A DNA stretch of 64,000 nucleotides from Microbacterium oxydans. Its GTDB lineage: Bacteria > Actinomycetota > Actinomycetes > Actinomycetales > Microbacteriaceae. Position 1 is the stretch's first letter, and each line of letters begins with the position of its first letter. The notes under the pieces are model-generated. The model saw nothing but the letters and a program-made list of their open reading frames with translations, was not told the origin of the DNA and did no database searches. A program made the translations under genes and the position numbers. Of the stretch, positions 8,770 to 15,800 are shown piece after piece. The DNA lies in assembly GCF_006540085.1 (NCBI RefSeq), contig NZ_BJOG01000001.1, forward strand, positions 930,001 to 994,000, written 5' to 3'.

Positions 8770-10155
8770 TCACAGTCGAGGAACGGTCACCCGGAAGGTC
8801 GCGCCCGGGGATCCGGACAGCAGCGCGAGATCACCGCCGAGGAGGCGGGCGTTGTCACGAGCGATCGCGAGTCCGAGTCCGGTCCCGGCGCCGTCCGAGC
8901 GCGACCGATCCGTCGTGACGAACCGGTCGAACACCCGCTCGCTGTCGGCGCCGGCGATGCCGGGCCCGTGGTCGCCGACGTCGATGTGCAGCACGTCACC
9001 GTCCTCCCGCACGCGGATGACGACCGGCGGGCGCCCGTGGCGGGAGGCGTTCGTGAGCAGATTGGCCACCACGGTGTGCAGTCGTGCCGCATCGGTACGC
9101 AGTCGCAGGCTCGGCGCGACCGACAGCTCGTCGACGTCGACTCCCGTCGTGTCGACCACATCGGCGAGCAGGTCGTGCAGCACCACGGTCGTGCGGTGCA
9201 CGCGTGCGACTCCGGCGTCGAGGCGGGAGAGCTCGAGCAGGTGCTCGATCAGGGTGTGCAGTCGGCGCGTCCCCGTGCGCACGACCGCTGTGGCGACCGC
9301 TCGCTCCTCGGCCGTCGTCTGCTCGCCGTCGTCGAGCATCTCGTCGACCGCCATCATCGAGGTGAGGGGGGTGCGCAGCTCGTGGGCGACGTCGCTCACG
9401 AGCTGCCTCGACTCCGCCTCGCGCTGTCGAAGCCGCCCGATGGTGTCGCCCAGGCGTTCTGAAGAGAGGCGGAGTGCGTCGGCCACACGGTCGACGTCGT
9501 CGAACGACGGCTTCCACGCCGGAGGGCCCTCGCCGGAGCCCACAGCCCGCGCCGTGTCGACGAGGCGGCGGAGCGGACGCGTCAGCGCACCGCCCAGCAG
9601 GCGCTCGAGCAGGATGACGAGGACCACGACGCCCGCGCTGAGGAGCACCCCGGAGACGACCAGCTCCCGCACCTGCTCCTGCTGCGGCTGCATCGAGTAC
9701 GCGGTGACCACGGCGAGGCGGCCGCTCGGGTCCTGGGGGAGGTCGTCGCGGACGACGGAGACGAAGAACACCTCTCGGTCGTCGAGCGTGGTCATCAGCG
9801 AGGTCACCTCGCCGGAGCGGCGGCTGTCGTCGATGCGCAGGGCGTCCGGCACCTGATCCGGTCGGAGCTCGCCCGCGCTGCGGCCACTGCCGAGGTCGAT
9901 GATGACCGTCTCGCCGGGGAGGATCTCGGCATAGTAGCTCCACGTGTCTTCGGGAGACACCGTGGAGATGGACGTGAACAGGGCATCCGCCGTCGTCGAG
10001 AACTCATCGAGCAGACCCTGCTGCCTGGACTCGTAGACGATCCTGCCCGCGGTGAAGACGACGACGCCGGTGACGAGGACGGAGACGGCGACCGTGCTGC
10101 CGATGAGGGCGAGGGCGATGGCGGTGCGGAGCGTGAGCCGGCGACGGGCCGTCAT
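8770..10155 (-). CDS. HAMP-domain sensor histidine kinase
   Basis: The 461-residue membrane kinase has TM1 near residues 12-36, an extracytoplasmic sensor of about 125 residues, TM2 near 165-187, a HAMP region, the HisKA box SDVAHELRTPLTSM with the phospho-accepting His near residue 260, and the ATPase boxes NLLTNASRHG, DHGPGI and GTGLGLAIA. Its start codon overlaps the stop of the response regulator (ATGA), so the pair is co-translated. The LCP gene downstream suggests that the system watches the cell envelope; the signal is unknown. Confidence 0.93.
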   Translation of the reverse strand: MTARRRLTLRTAIALALIGSTVAVSVLVTGVVVFTAGRIVYESRQQGLLDEFSTTADALFTSISTVSPEDTWSYYAEILPGETVIIDLGSGRSAGELRPDQVPDALRIDDSRRSGEVTSLMTTLDDREVFFVSVVRDDLPQDPSGRLAVVTAYSMQPQQEQVRELVVSGVLLSAGVVVLVILLERLLGGALTRPLRRLVDTARAVGSGEGPPAWKPSFDDVDRVADALRLSSERLGDTIGRLRQREAESRQLVSDVAHELRTPLTSMMAVDEMLDDGEQTTAEERAVATAVVRTGTRRLHTLIEHLLELSRLDAGVARVHRTTVVLHDLLADVVDTTGVDVDELSVAPSLRLRTDAARLHTVVANLLTNASRHGRPPVVIRVREDGDVLHIDVGDHGPGIAGADSERVFDRFVTTDRSRSDGAGTGLGLAIARDNARLLGGDLALLSGSPGATFRVTVPRL

Positions 10156-10817
10156 CGCAGCCGGTAGCCGATCCCGCGCACGGTCTCCAGCTGCGGAGTC
10201 GCGACGTTCGCAGCGGTCAGCTTCGCACGCAGCCGCTGGATGGCGGTGTCGACGACGCGGGAGGTGTCGGGCGGTGACTGCGCCCAGACGGCGTCGATCA
10301 GGCGCGAACGGCTGAGGGTGTGCCCGTCGTTCAGCGCCAGCTCATGCAGCAGGCGGAACTCGGTCGCACTCAGCGGCAGGGCCTCGCCCCCCGCCAGGGC
10401 TTCCGCCGAGTCCTCGTGCAGCTCGAGGGATCCGACCCGCAGCGGCTCCGCGGTGAGCCGGGAGCTGCGACGCAGAACCGTCCGAAGACGTGCCTCGAGC
10501 ACGGCCACGCTGACCGGCTTGGCGATGTAATCGTCCGCTCCCGCGTCGAGACCGACGACGACGTCGGCATCCTCGTCGCGGGCGGTCAGCATCACGGTGG
10601 GGAAGCCCCAGCGCGCCCGGATCTCCCGGCACAGCGAGAACCCGTCGCCGTCGGGGAGCATGACGTCGATGATCGCGACGTCGGGGGTCGTGCGTTCCGC
10701 GAGCAGGCGTGCGGAGGCGACGTCCTCGGCGGTCTCGACGGTGTGACCGCGACGTCGCAGCGCGGTGGTGAAACCGAGACGGATCTCCGCGTCGTCGTCC
10801 ACGAGCATGATCTTCAT
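10152..10817 (-). CDS. OmpR/PhoB-family response regulator
   Basis: The 221-residue regulator has a receiver domain (MKIMLVDDDAEIR, phospho-Asp in VAIIDVMLPDGDG near residue 52, conserved Lys in YIAKPVSV) and a winged-helix DNA-binding domain ending GIGYRLR. I chose the ATG at 10817 because GGGAGGTGGGG lies just before it; a GTG at 10838 would add seven residues but swallow this ribosome binding site. It is the first gene of the regulator-kinase-LCP operon. Confidence 0.92.
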   Translation of the reverse strand: MKIMLVDDDAEIRLGFTTALRRRGHTVETAEDVASARLLAERTTPDVAIIDVMLPDGDGFSLCREIRARWGFPTVMLTARDEDADVVVGLDAGADDYIAKPVSVAVLEARLRTVLRRSSRLTAEPLRVGSLELHEDSAEALAGGEALPLSATEFRLLHELALNDGHTLSRSRLIDAVWAQSPPDTSRVVDTAIQRLRAKLTAANVATPQLETVRGIGYRLR

Positions 10818-10942
10818 CCCACCCCACCTCCCGGACACCGCGCGCTTGCGATGATAGACGGCGGCGCCCGTGCATAGGCTCCGAGCAGAGGCGCCGAGGC
10901 GGGTCGCAGGGGCTCGTCAGGTCGAGCGGCTACCCTCGTGCC

Positions 10943-11323
10943 ATGCGCCGAATCGTGGTCCTTCCTCTCGTCCTCGCTGCCGGACTCGGTGCCGGGGCGC
11001 TCGCCGGCTGCTCGCAGGTCACGCAGATGGCGGGCGACGCCGTCGGGATCGACGTGCAGGCGACCTGCACCACGATCGACGATGCCTACGGGCAGTACCA
11101 GGCGCTGCTCGATCAGGGCGCGGTCTCGGCCGAGCAGGCCGACGCCGCGCGCGACGACCTCGTCGCCTCGCTCGAGGGGATCGCGGCGAACGTCGACGGA
11201 CAGCTGGGCGATCTGATCCGCTCCGGCGCCACGCAGATCGGCGGCATGACAGACCTGCAGGCTCCGGAGACGGTCGAAGCGATCGAACAGCTCAAGGACT
11301 CGGCCTCGGCGTTCTGCGGCTGA
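10943..11323 (+). CDS. small lipoprotein of unknown function
   Basis: The 126-residue product has a signal peptide with lipobox LAGC (Cys near residue 23) and a mature part rich in Asp, Ala and Gln that is probably helical. It contains two further cysteines (ATCTT and SAFCG at the C-terminus) that could form a disulfide outside the cell. A -10 hexamer TACCCT at 10931-10936 lies six bases before the ATG, so the mRNA is probably leaderless. It diverges from the two-component operon. I do not recognise the family. Confidence 0.8.
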   Translation: MRRIVVLPLVLAAGLGAGALAGCSQVTQMAGDAVGIDVQATCTTIDDAYGQYQALLDQGAVSAEQADAARDDLVASLEGIAANVDGQLGDLIRSGATQIGGMTDLQAPETVEAIEQLKDSASAFCG

Positions 11324-11341
11324 GCTCCGCCGTGTGAGACG

Positions 11342-12202
11342 ATGCCGGAGATGAGCACTGCGGCTGATGAAGAGCTTCGCGCCCTCCGGGCCCGCGCCTA
11401 TGGTCCGACGGCGGACATCGAGGACGATCCCGCCGCACTCCGACGGCTCCAGCAGCTGGAGGCACGGAGACAGCCGAGGCCCAGGGCCGAGGACGTCGTC
11501 CCGCCCGCACCGGCGATGGAGACCATCGACTCGGAGCCGACGCGCGCTGCGGAACCGGTGAGCCGCGCCAGACGGTCGAGGCGACAGCCCGAGGACGCGG
11601 AAGACGATGCGCTCGGCGTCTTCGACACCTCGGTCGACGACGCCGATGCGGCCCCGCCGACGGCGGAACCCGCCGAGCGTCTGGCGGCGTGGTTCTCGGT
11701 GCGCACGACGAGGATCCTGTGGGTGGTCGCGATCGTCGCGGCGGCAGCGATGTCGGCTGCCGTCACGTTCGCCCTGGTGAAGGTGACCCCCGTCGCCTCC
11801 TCCGCTGGCGCTCCGCAGATCGCCACGCTCGACGCGACCTCCGACGTGGCGATCCCGGCCGGATGGATGGGGGTGGGTCCGAGCTCCGCGGTGTTCGACT
11901 TCTACGGGTTGGTCATCGTGGAGAGCTCAGGCGGTTACTACAACGGTTCGGTCGGCTCGGACTGCCTCACGGTGGCCAGAGCGGATCAGGTGCCGGACAA
12001 GGACGACTTCGACTCGTCCAACGGCTGGACCTACGACGGGCCCATGTACACGGGGTGCGCCGTCGGCGCGTTCCCCGCGACCGTCGAGGTGCCGTTCGAC
12101 ACCAACATGCCCAAGGAGCTGACCGAGCGCTTCCCCGACGGGACGGCGCTGCAGTTCGTGTACGAGGCCGATCACGTCGGGGTTTTCCTCGACAGCGAGT
12201 GA
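11342..12202 (+). CDS. single-pass membrane protein of unknown function
   Basis: The 286-residue protein has a charged, Arg/Glu/Asp-rich cytoplasmic N-terminus of about 115 residues, one membrane segment (ILWVVAIVAAAAMSAAVTFA) and an extracytoplasmic domain of about 130 residues with two cysteines (SDCLTV and YTGCAV). An internal ATG at 11351 is an alternative start. It follows the lipoprotein gene by 18 bases and may be co-transcribed with it. No catalytic motif is apparent; a role in the envelope is only inferred from topology. Confidence 0.75.
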   Translation: MPEMSTAADEELRALRARAYGPTADIEDDPAALRRLQQLEARRQPRPRAEDVVPPAPAMETIDSEPTRAAEPVSRARRSRRQPEDAEDDALGVFDTSVDDADAAPPTAEPAERLAAWFSVRTTRILWVVAIVAAAAMSAAVTFALVKVTPVASSAGAPQIATLDATSDVAIPAGWMGVGPSSAVFDFYGLVIVESSGGYYNGSVGSDCLTVARADQVPDKDDFDSSNGWTYDGPMYTGCAVGAFPATVEVPFDTNMPKELTERFPDGTALQFVYEADHVGVFLDSE

Positions 12203-12208
12203 CCGGCC

Positions 12209-12229
12209 CCCGCGAACTCACACCGCGGG
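12209..12229. terminator. weak hairpin between convergent genes
   Basis: A 6-bp arm pair CCCGCG/CGCGGG (12209-12214 and 12224-12229) with a 9-base loop lies between the convergent membrane protein and HxlR genes. It could serve both directions, but it is short and lacks a T-run. Confidence 0.3.
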
Positions 12230-12230
12230 C

Positions 12231-12596
12231 TCAGGAGACGGTCGTCGCAGCGCGCTGCTGCTCGGCGTACTGCGTGCCCCACCGCGTCAACTCGACGAGC
12301 AGGGGCGTCGCGCTCGTGCCCAGCTCGCTGAGGCGGTACTCGACCTTCGGCGGCACCTGCCGGTAGACGGTGCGGGTGATGAGGCCGTCTTCCTCCAGCT
12401 CGCGCAGCTGTCGGGTGAGCACGCGGGCTGTCGGGTTCTCCAACAGGCGGCCGAGTTCCCCGAACCGCAGCACCTCGTGCTCGCCCAGCAGCGTGAGGAT
12501 GCTCGGTTTCCAGGCGCCGCCGAGCACAGCGATGGACACTTCCGCATCGCATGACTCCGACCACTCGCGCACGATCCGCTCGGTCTTCTCCCGCAT
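12231..12596 (-). CDS. HxlR-family winged-helix transcriptional regulator
   Basis: The 121-residue protein carries the HxlR fold: SCDAEVSIAVLGGAWKPSIL near the N-terminus with the frequently conserved Cys (near residue 16), the recognition part FGELGRLLENPTARVLTRQLRELE, and the wing RTVYRQVPPKVEYRLSELG. HxlR proteins sense electrophiles, redox stress or small phenolics. GAGGAG lies before the ATG. It diverges from an MFS exporter, and the shared intergenic region carries regularly spaced repeats, so it most likely controls that exporter. Confidence 0.88.
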   Translation of the reverse strand: MREKTERIVREWSESCDAEVSIAVLGGAWKPSILTLLGEHEVLRFGELGRLLENPTARVLTRQLRELEEDGLITRTVYRQVPPKVEYRLSELGTSATPLLVELTRWGTQYAEQQRAATTVS

Positions 12597-12635
12597 CGCA
12601 CGCTCCTCTGTCGTCCTTCTCGGTATCCGAAGTGT

Positions 12636-12690
12636 CAGTACGTGACAGAAATGACAGTACTTGCAGCTTCTGTCTGTACTTTACAGACTG
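12636..12690 (+). promoter_or_regulatory. candidate HxlR operator array
   Basis: The hexamer CAGTAC occurs at 12636-12641 and 12655-12660 and its variant CTGTAC at 12674-12679, each spaced exactly 19 bases apart. TGACAG also occurs twice (12643 and 12652). The array lies between the divergent hxlR and MFS genes, the expected place for an autoregulated operator. Reading the MFS gene from an earlier GTG at 12642 would put the array inside a coding region, which seems less likely. Confidence 0.5.
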
Positions 12691-12695
12691 AGCAC

Positions 12696-14051
12696 GTGAC
12701 TTCCACCCCCACTCAGTCCCCGTCGCGTTCGACCCTCCGTCTCTGGTTCGCGATGGTGCCCCTGCTCCTCGGAATACTCATCGGCGCCCTCGCCATCAGC
12801 AGCGTCTCCACGGCGCTCCCGGCCATCCGCGGCGAGCTGGCACTCAGCGACACCGAGGGGCTCTGGCTGGCCGACGTCTATGCACTCTCCCTCGCCGCCA
12901 CCCTCATCCTCGCTGCGCGGATCGGCGACGCCTTCGGGCGCAAACGGATCGTGCTGATCGGTCTCGGCGGATTCGCCGTGCTCAACGCGGTGGGCGGATT
13001 CGCGCAGAGCGGTCTGCTGCTCATCGTGATCCGGGCGCTCCTCGGTGTGGCCGAGGCGTTCGTCGTCGCCGGGGTGGTCGCCACGATCGGGGCCAAGTAT
13101 CACGCCAGGGAGCGGGTGCTCGCCTATGGGCTGTGGACCGCGACCTTCGGAGTGGGCAGCGCGCTCGGTCCCGTTCTCGGCGGACTCCTGGCGGAGGGCC
13201 CAGGGTGGCGCTGGCTGCTGCTGGGGAGCGTCCCGCTGGCGGCGCTCGCCGGAGTGCTGGCCGTGTGGCTGGTGCCCGACTCCCGCAGCTCGCGGACGCC
13301 GTCGTGGGATCTCCCGAGCATCGTCACGTCGGTCGTGGCCCTCGGCGCACTCGCCTTCGCACTGCATGAGGCGCTCGCCGCCCCCGTGCCGGCGGTGATC
13401 GCCGCGGTGGTCGCTGTCGGCAGCCTCGTGTACTTCATCCTGCGCCAGCGCCGACTGCCCGAACCGCTCATCGACATGCGCCTGTTTGCGATCCCCGGCT
13501 TCAGCCCCGCGATCACCCGCATCCTCGTCGCCAGCGGGGTGTCCTCGGCGTCCGTCCTGCTCGTCAGCCTGCATCTGCAGGACACGAGGGGCTGGACCGC
13601 GGCGGAGGCCGGCCTCGCGATCCTGCCGCAGGCCGCCGCGATCGCGATCGGCGGGGTGATCGCCCCGATCGCGCTCCGCTGGCTGCGGACCGAGACCCTG
13701 ACCGTGGGTGCGCTCCTGCTGCAGGCGGTCGGGATGCTGTGGCTGTTCACCGATCCCGAGGTCGTGGCGGCTCCGCTGGTGCTCGTCGGTCTGGGGTTCG
13801 GCATCGGCGCGACGCTCGCCGCGACGGCGCTGTTCGACGTCACCGTCGAAGACGACGCCGGACAGGTCGGAGCGATCCAGGAGGTCGGATTCGCCCTCGG
13901 CGGAGGTCTCGGCATCGCTGTGCTCGGAACGATCGCCGTCGTCGCGACGGGCGGTTTCGGCACGGCTGCGCTCGCCGCCGCGATCGTCGTGGTGGCGTCC
14001 GCCGTCGTGCCGCTCCTGCGTCGCAGGGTTCCTCGCCCCTCGAACAGCTGA
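12696..14051 (+). CDS. MFS drug exporter, DHA2-like
   Basis: The 451-residue protein has about 14 hydrophobic segments and the MFS loop motif ARIGDAFGRKR. The N-terminal ISSVSTALPAIRGEL and GLWLADVYALSLAATLI match the SmvA/QacA-type multidrug exporter family, which expels cationic biocides and dyes. I chose GTG 12696 (MTSTPTQS) because the upstream frame from GTG 12642 would lie over repeated operator-like DNA. It is divergent from the HxlR regulator that probably represses it. Confidence 0.85.
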   Translation: MTSTPTQSPSRSTLRLWFAMVPLLLGILIGALAISSVSTALPAIRGELALSDTEGLWLADVYALSLAATLILAARIGDAFGRKRIVLIGLGGFAVLNAVGGFAQSGLLLIVIRALLGVAEAFVVAGVVATIGAKYHARERVLAYGLWTATFGVGSALGPVLGGLLAEGPGWRWLLLGSVPLAALAGVLAVWLVPDSRSSRTPSWDLPSIVTSVVALGALAFALHEALAAPVPAVIAAVVAVGSLVYFILRQRRLPEPLIDMRLFAIPGFSPAITRILVASGVSSASVLLVSLHLQDTRGWTAAEAGLAILPQAAAIAIGGVIAPIALRWLRTETLTVGALLLQAVGMLWLFTDPEVVAAPLVLVGLGFGIGATLAATALFDVTVEDDAGQVGAIQEVGFALGGGLGIAVLGTIAVVATGGFGTAALAAAIVVVASAVVPLLRRRVPRPSNS

Positions 14052-14060
14052 GGGGGCGGG

Positions 14061-14657
14061 TCAGCCTCGATCCTGCTCCAGGGTCGAGCGCGCGAGTCGC
14101 CGTGCGACGACGAACGGCTCGCTGAACGTCTCCATGCCGACCGTGACGATCGCGCCCTCGTAGAGCAGCATCATCGCCTTCGACATCAGCTCGGGTTCGG
14201 TGACCCCGGCCTCGCGGCACAGCTCGAGGAAGAGGTCGAGCAGCCACGCCTTCTGGCGCGACACCTCGGGGAAGACCGGGTGACCGTCGTGGCCGTCGCC
14301 GATCTCCGCCCGCGCGTTGATGGCGCTGCACCCTTTCGGGCTGTACTCGTCGGACCAGGTGATCGCGGCGTCGAACACGGCGAGCACCCGCTCGACCCCG
14401 GGTCCGGAGACGGATTCCAGGTGTCGTGCGACGTGGGCGCGCCAGAGGGCGTCGCGGTGCTGCAGGTAGGAGACGACCAGGGCCTCCTTCGACCCGAACC
14501 GGTCGTAGAGCGTCTTCTTCGTGACCCCGGCCGCCTCTGCGATCGTGTCGACGCCGACGGCGTGGATGCCGCGCTCGTAGAAGAGCCGGGACGCCGCGTC
14601 GAGCACGCGTGTGGCGCCCGGCGTGAGCGGGGCGAGTTCGGGTACCGGGACGGCCAT
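14061..14657 (-). CDS. TetR-family transcriptional regulator
   Basis: The 198-residue protein has the TetR helix-turn-helix at residues about 15-60 (AASRLFYERGIHAVGVDTIAEAAGVTKKTLYDRFGS written in pieces: FYERGIHAVGVD, AEAAGVTKKTLYDRFG). The C-terminal ligand-binding half contains SPKGCSAINARAEI, typical of the branch that pairs with efflux or oxidoreductase genes. Its start codon lies six bases after a TATAGT -10 element on the minus strand (14669-14664), so the mRNA is probably leaderless. It diverges from an EamA exporter. Confidence 0.88.
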   Translation of the reverse strand: MAVPVPELAPLTPGATRVLDAASRLFYERGIHAVGVDTIAEAAGVTKKTLYDRFGSKEALVVSYLQHRDALWRAHVARHLESVSGPGVERVLAVFDAAITWSDEYSPKGCSAINARAEIGDGHDGHPVFPEVSRQKAWLLDLFLELCREAGVTEPELMSKAMMLLYEGAIVTVGMETFSEPFVVARRLARSTLEQDRG

Positions 14658-14663
14658 GCCTCC

Positions 14664-14721
14664 ACTATAGCCGGTGAGTAAACCGACCTGTATAGTCAGA
14701 CAGATGAGTAAACAGATCGGT
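14664..14721. promoter_or_regulatory. mirror-image divergent promoters and TetR operator
   Basis: The hexamer TATAGT occurs on both strands: minus strand at 14669-14664, six bases before the tetR ATG, and plus strand at 14691-14696, seven bases before the ATG at 14704. ACCGACCTGT (14682-14691) and ACAGATCGGT (14712-14721) form a 9-of-10 inverted repeat around the second start. This suggests one repressor-bound region that shuts both leaderless transcripts. Confidence 0.6.
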
Positions 14722-15723
14722 CTACTTCACGGCATGGTGACGGTTCTGGCGGCCGCGGCGTTCGTGGTGACCTGGAGCTCCGGATTCCTCGTGCCCGCGA
14801 TCGCCGTCGACGCCGTCTCTCCCCTGACACTGCTCGTCTGGCGATTCGTGCCGCTGGCCGTGGTCCTGCTCGTGGCCGTCGCCGCCACAGGTGCAGCGCG
14901 AGGCGTGAGCCGGGCGGATCTCGGGCGGCAGGCGCTCATCGGCCTGTTCGCGCAGTTCGGGTACTGCGTGTCGGTCTATGCGGCGATCGCCGCGGGGGTC
15001 GCGACCGGAACGACCGCGCTGATCGATGCGGTGCAGCCGCTCATCGTCGCGGTCCTCGTCGGGCCGCTGCTCGGGTTGCGTGTGCGCGGTGCGCAGTGGC
15101 TCGGACTCGTGGTCGGAGCCGGCGGTGTCCTGCTGGTGGTGCGGTCGCAGCTCGACGATTCAGAGGCGCACCCCGCCGCTTACGTCTGGCCCGCTCTCGC
15201 GATGGCGTGCCTGATCGTCGGCACCTTCCTGCAACGGCGCTCGGCTCCGCGCACCGGAACCCTCCTGACCCTGGCCATCCACGTGACGGTGACGACCGTG
15301 GCGCTCGTGCCGATCGCCGCGGTGTCCGGGGCTCTCGTTCCTCCGGCGTCGGTATCGTTCTGGCTGGCAGCAGGGTTCGCGGCCGCCTCTCCGACGCTCG
15401 CCGCGTACGGGCTGTACTGGTGGCTGCTCCGCCGGGTGGGCATCACAGCGCTCAACGCGCTGCTGTTCCTCGTCGCACCGACCACCGCGGCAGCGGGGGC
15501 GCTCCTCCTCGGCGAGCCGCTCACCGGCGTCACCCTCCTCGGATTCGGACTCTGCGCGGCGGGTGTCGCGGCCGTGCTGGTGAGCGAGACGCGAGGCGGG
15601 AGCGATGTGAGCGAGCCGGAGCCCGATGCTACGCTGGCGGCGGCAGCTGCGAGGAGTGACGACCCTCGGCCTCTCGGGGCGAGCGGCTCCCGCGCGTCCG
15701 GCGTATCGACGAGAGGCCGATGA
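14704..15723 (+). CDS. EamA/DMT-family transporter
   Basis: The 339-residue protein has about ten hydrophobic segments in two repeats of five, the EamA pattern (VTWSSGFLVPAIAVDAVSPL at the start, then TTALIDAVQPLIVA, and LLLGEPLTGVTLLGFGL). Family members export amino acids, metabolites or drugs. I chose ATG 14704, which is seven bases after TATAGT, over a GTG at 14674. The last 30 codons are hydrophilic and overlap the DNA that encodes the T-box leader of the next gene, an unusual sharing of sequence. Regulation by the divergent TetR is likely. Confidence 0.85.
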   Translation: MSKQIGLLHGMVTVLAAAAFVVTWSSGFLVPAIAVDAVSPLTLLVWRFVPLAVVLLVAVAATGAARGVSRADLGRQALIGLFAQFGYCVSVYAAIAAGVATGTTALIDAVQPLIVAVLVGPLLGLRVRGAQWLGLVVGAGGVLLVVRSQLDDSEAHPAAYVWPALAMACLIVGTFLQRRSAPRTGTLLTLAIHVTVTTVALVPIAAVSGALVPPASVSFWLAAGFAAASPTLAAYGLYWWLLRRVGITALNALLFLVAPTTAAAGALLLGEPLTGVTLLGFGLCAAGVAAVLVSETRGGSDVSEPEPDATLAAAAARSDDPRPLGASGSRASGVSTRGR

Positions 15724-15800
15724 GCGATCGGCGAAGGTGTGGTGGCACCGCGATCTAGCCCCCGCCCGCACCTCCAGGGCTTTCGCCACCTGGAGGAATC
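15630..15800 (+). promoter_or_regulatory. translational T-box riboswitch of the auxiliary aspartyl-tRNA synthetase
   Basis: A -10 element TACGCT (15630-15635) precedes an RNA with T-box features. An 11-bp stem pairs 15666-15676 (TCGGCCTCTCG) with 15710-15720, with the Asp codon GAC at 15708-15710 on its 3' side. The T-box bulge TGGCACC at 15743-15749 is flanked by the pairing 15735-15742/15766-15773 and GCG/CGC (15750-15752, 15763-15765). The bulge base after TGG is C, complementary to the G73 discriminator of tRNA-Asp. CCTCCAGG (15771-15778) is a perfect complement of CCTGGAGG (15789-15796), which holds the ribosome binding site. Uncharged tRNA would free the site. The family is known; the Asp assignment is my inference. 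Confidence 0.8.

Noticed and set aside
15702-15720. Isoleucine T-box because ATC lies before GAC in stem I
   Set aside because: The T-box bulge has C after TGG, which fits G73 of tRNA-Asp and not A73 of tRNA-Ile, and the downstream gene is an AspRS; kept as an alternative only.
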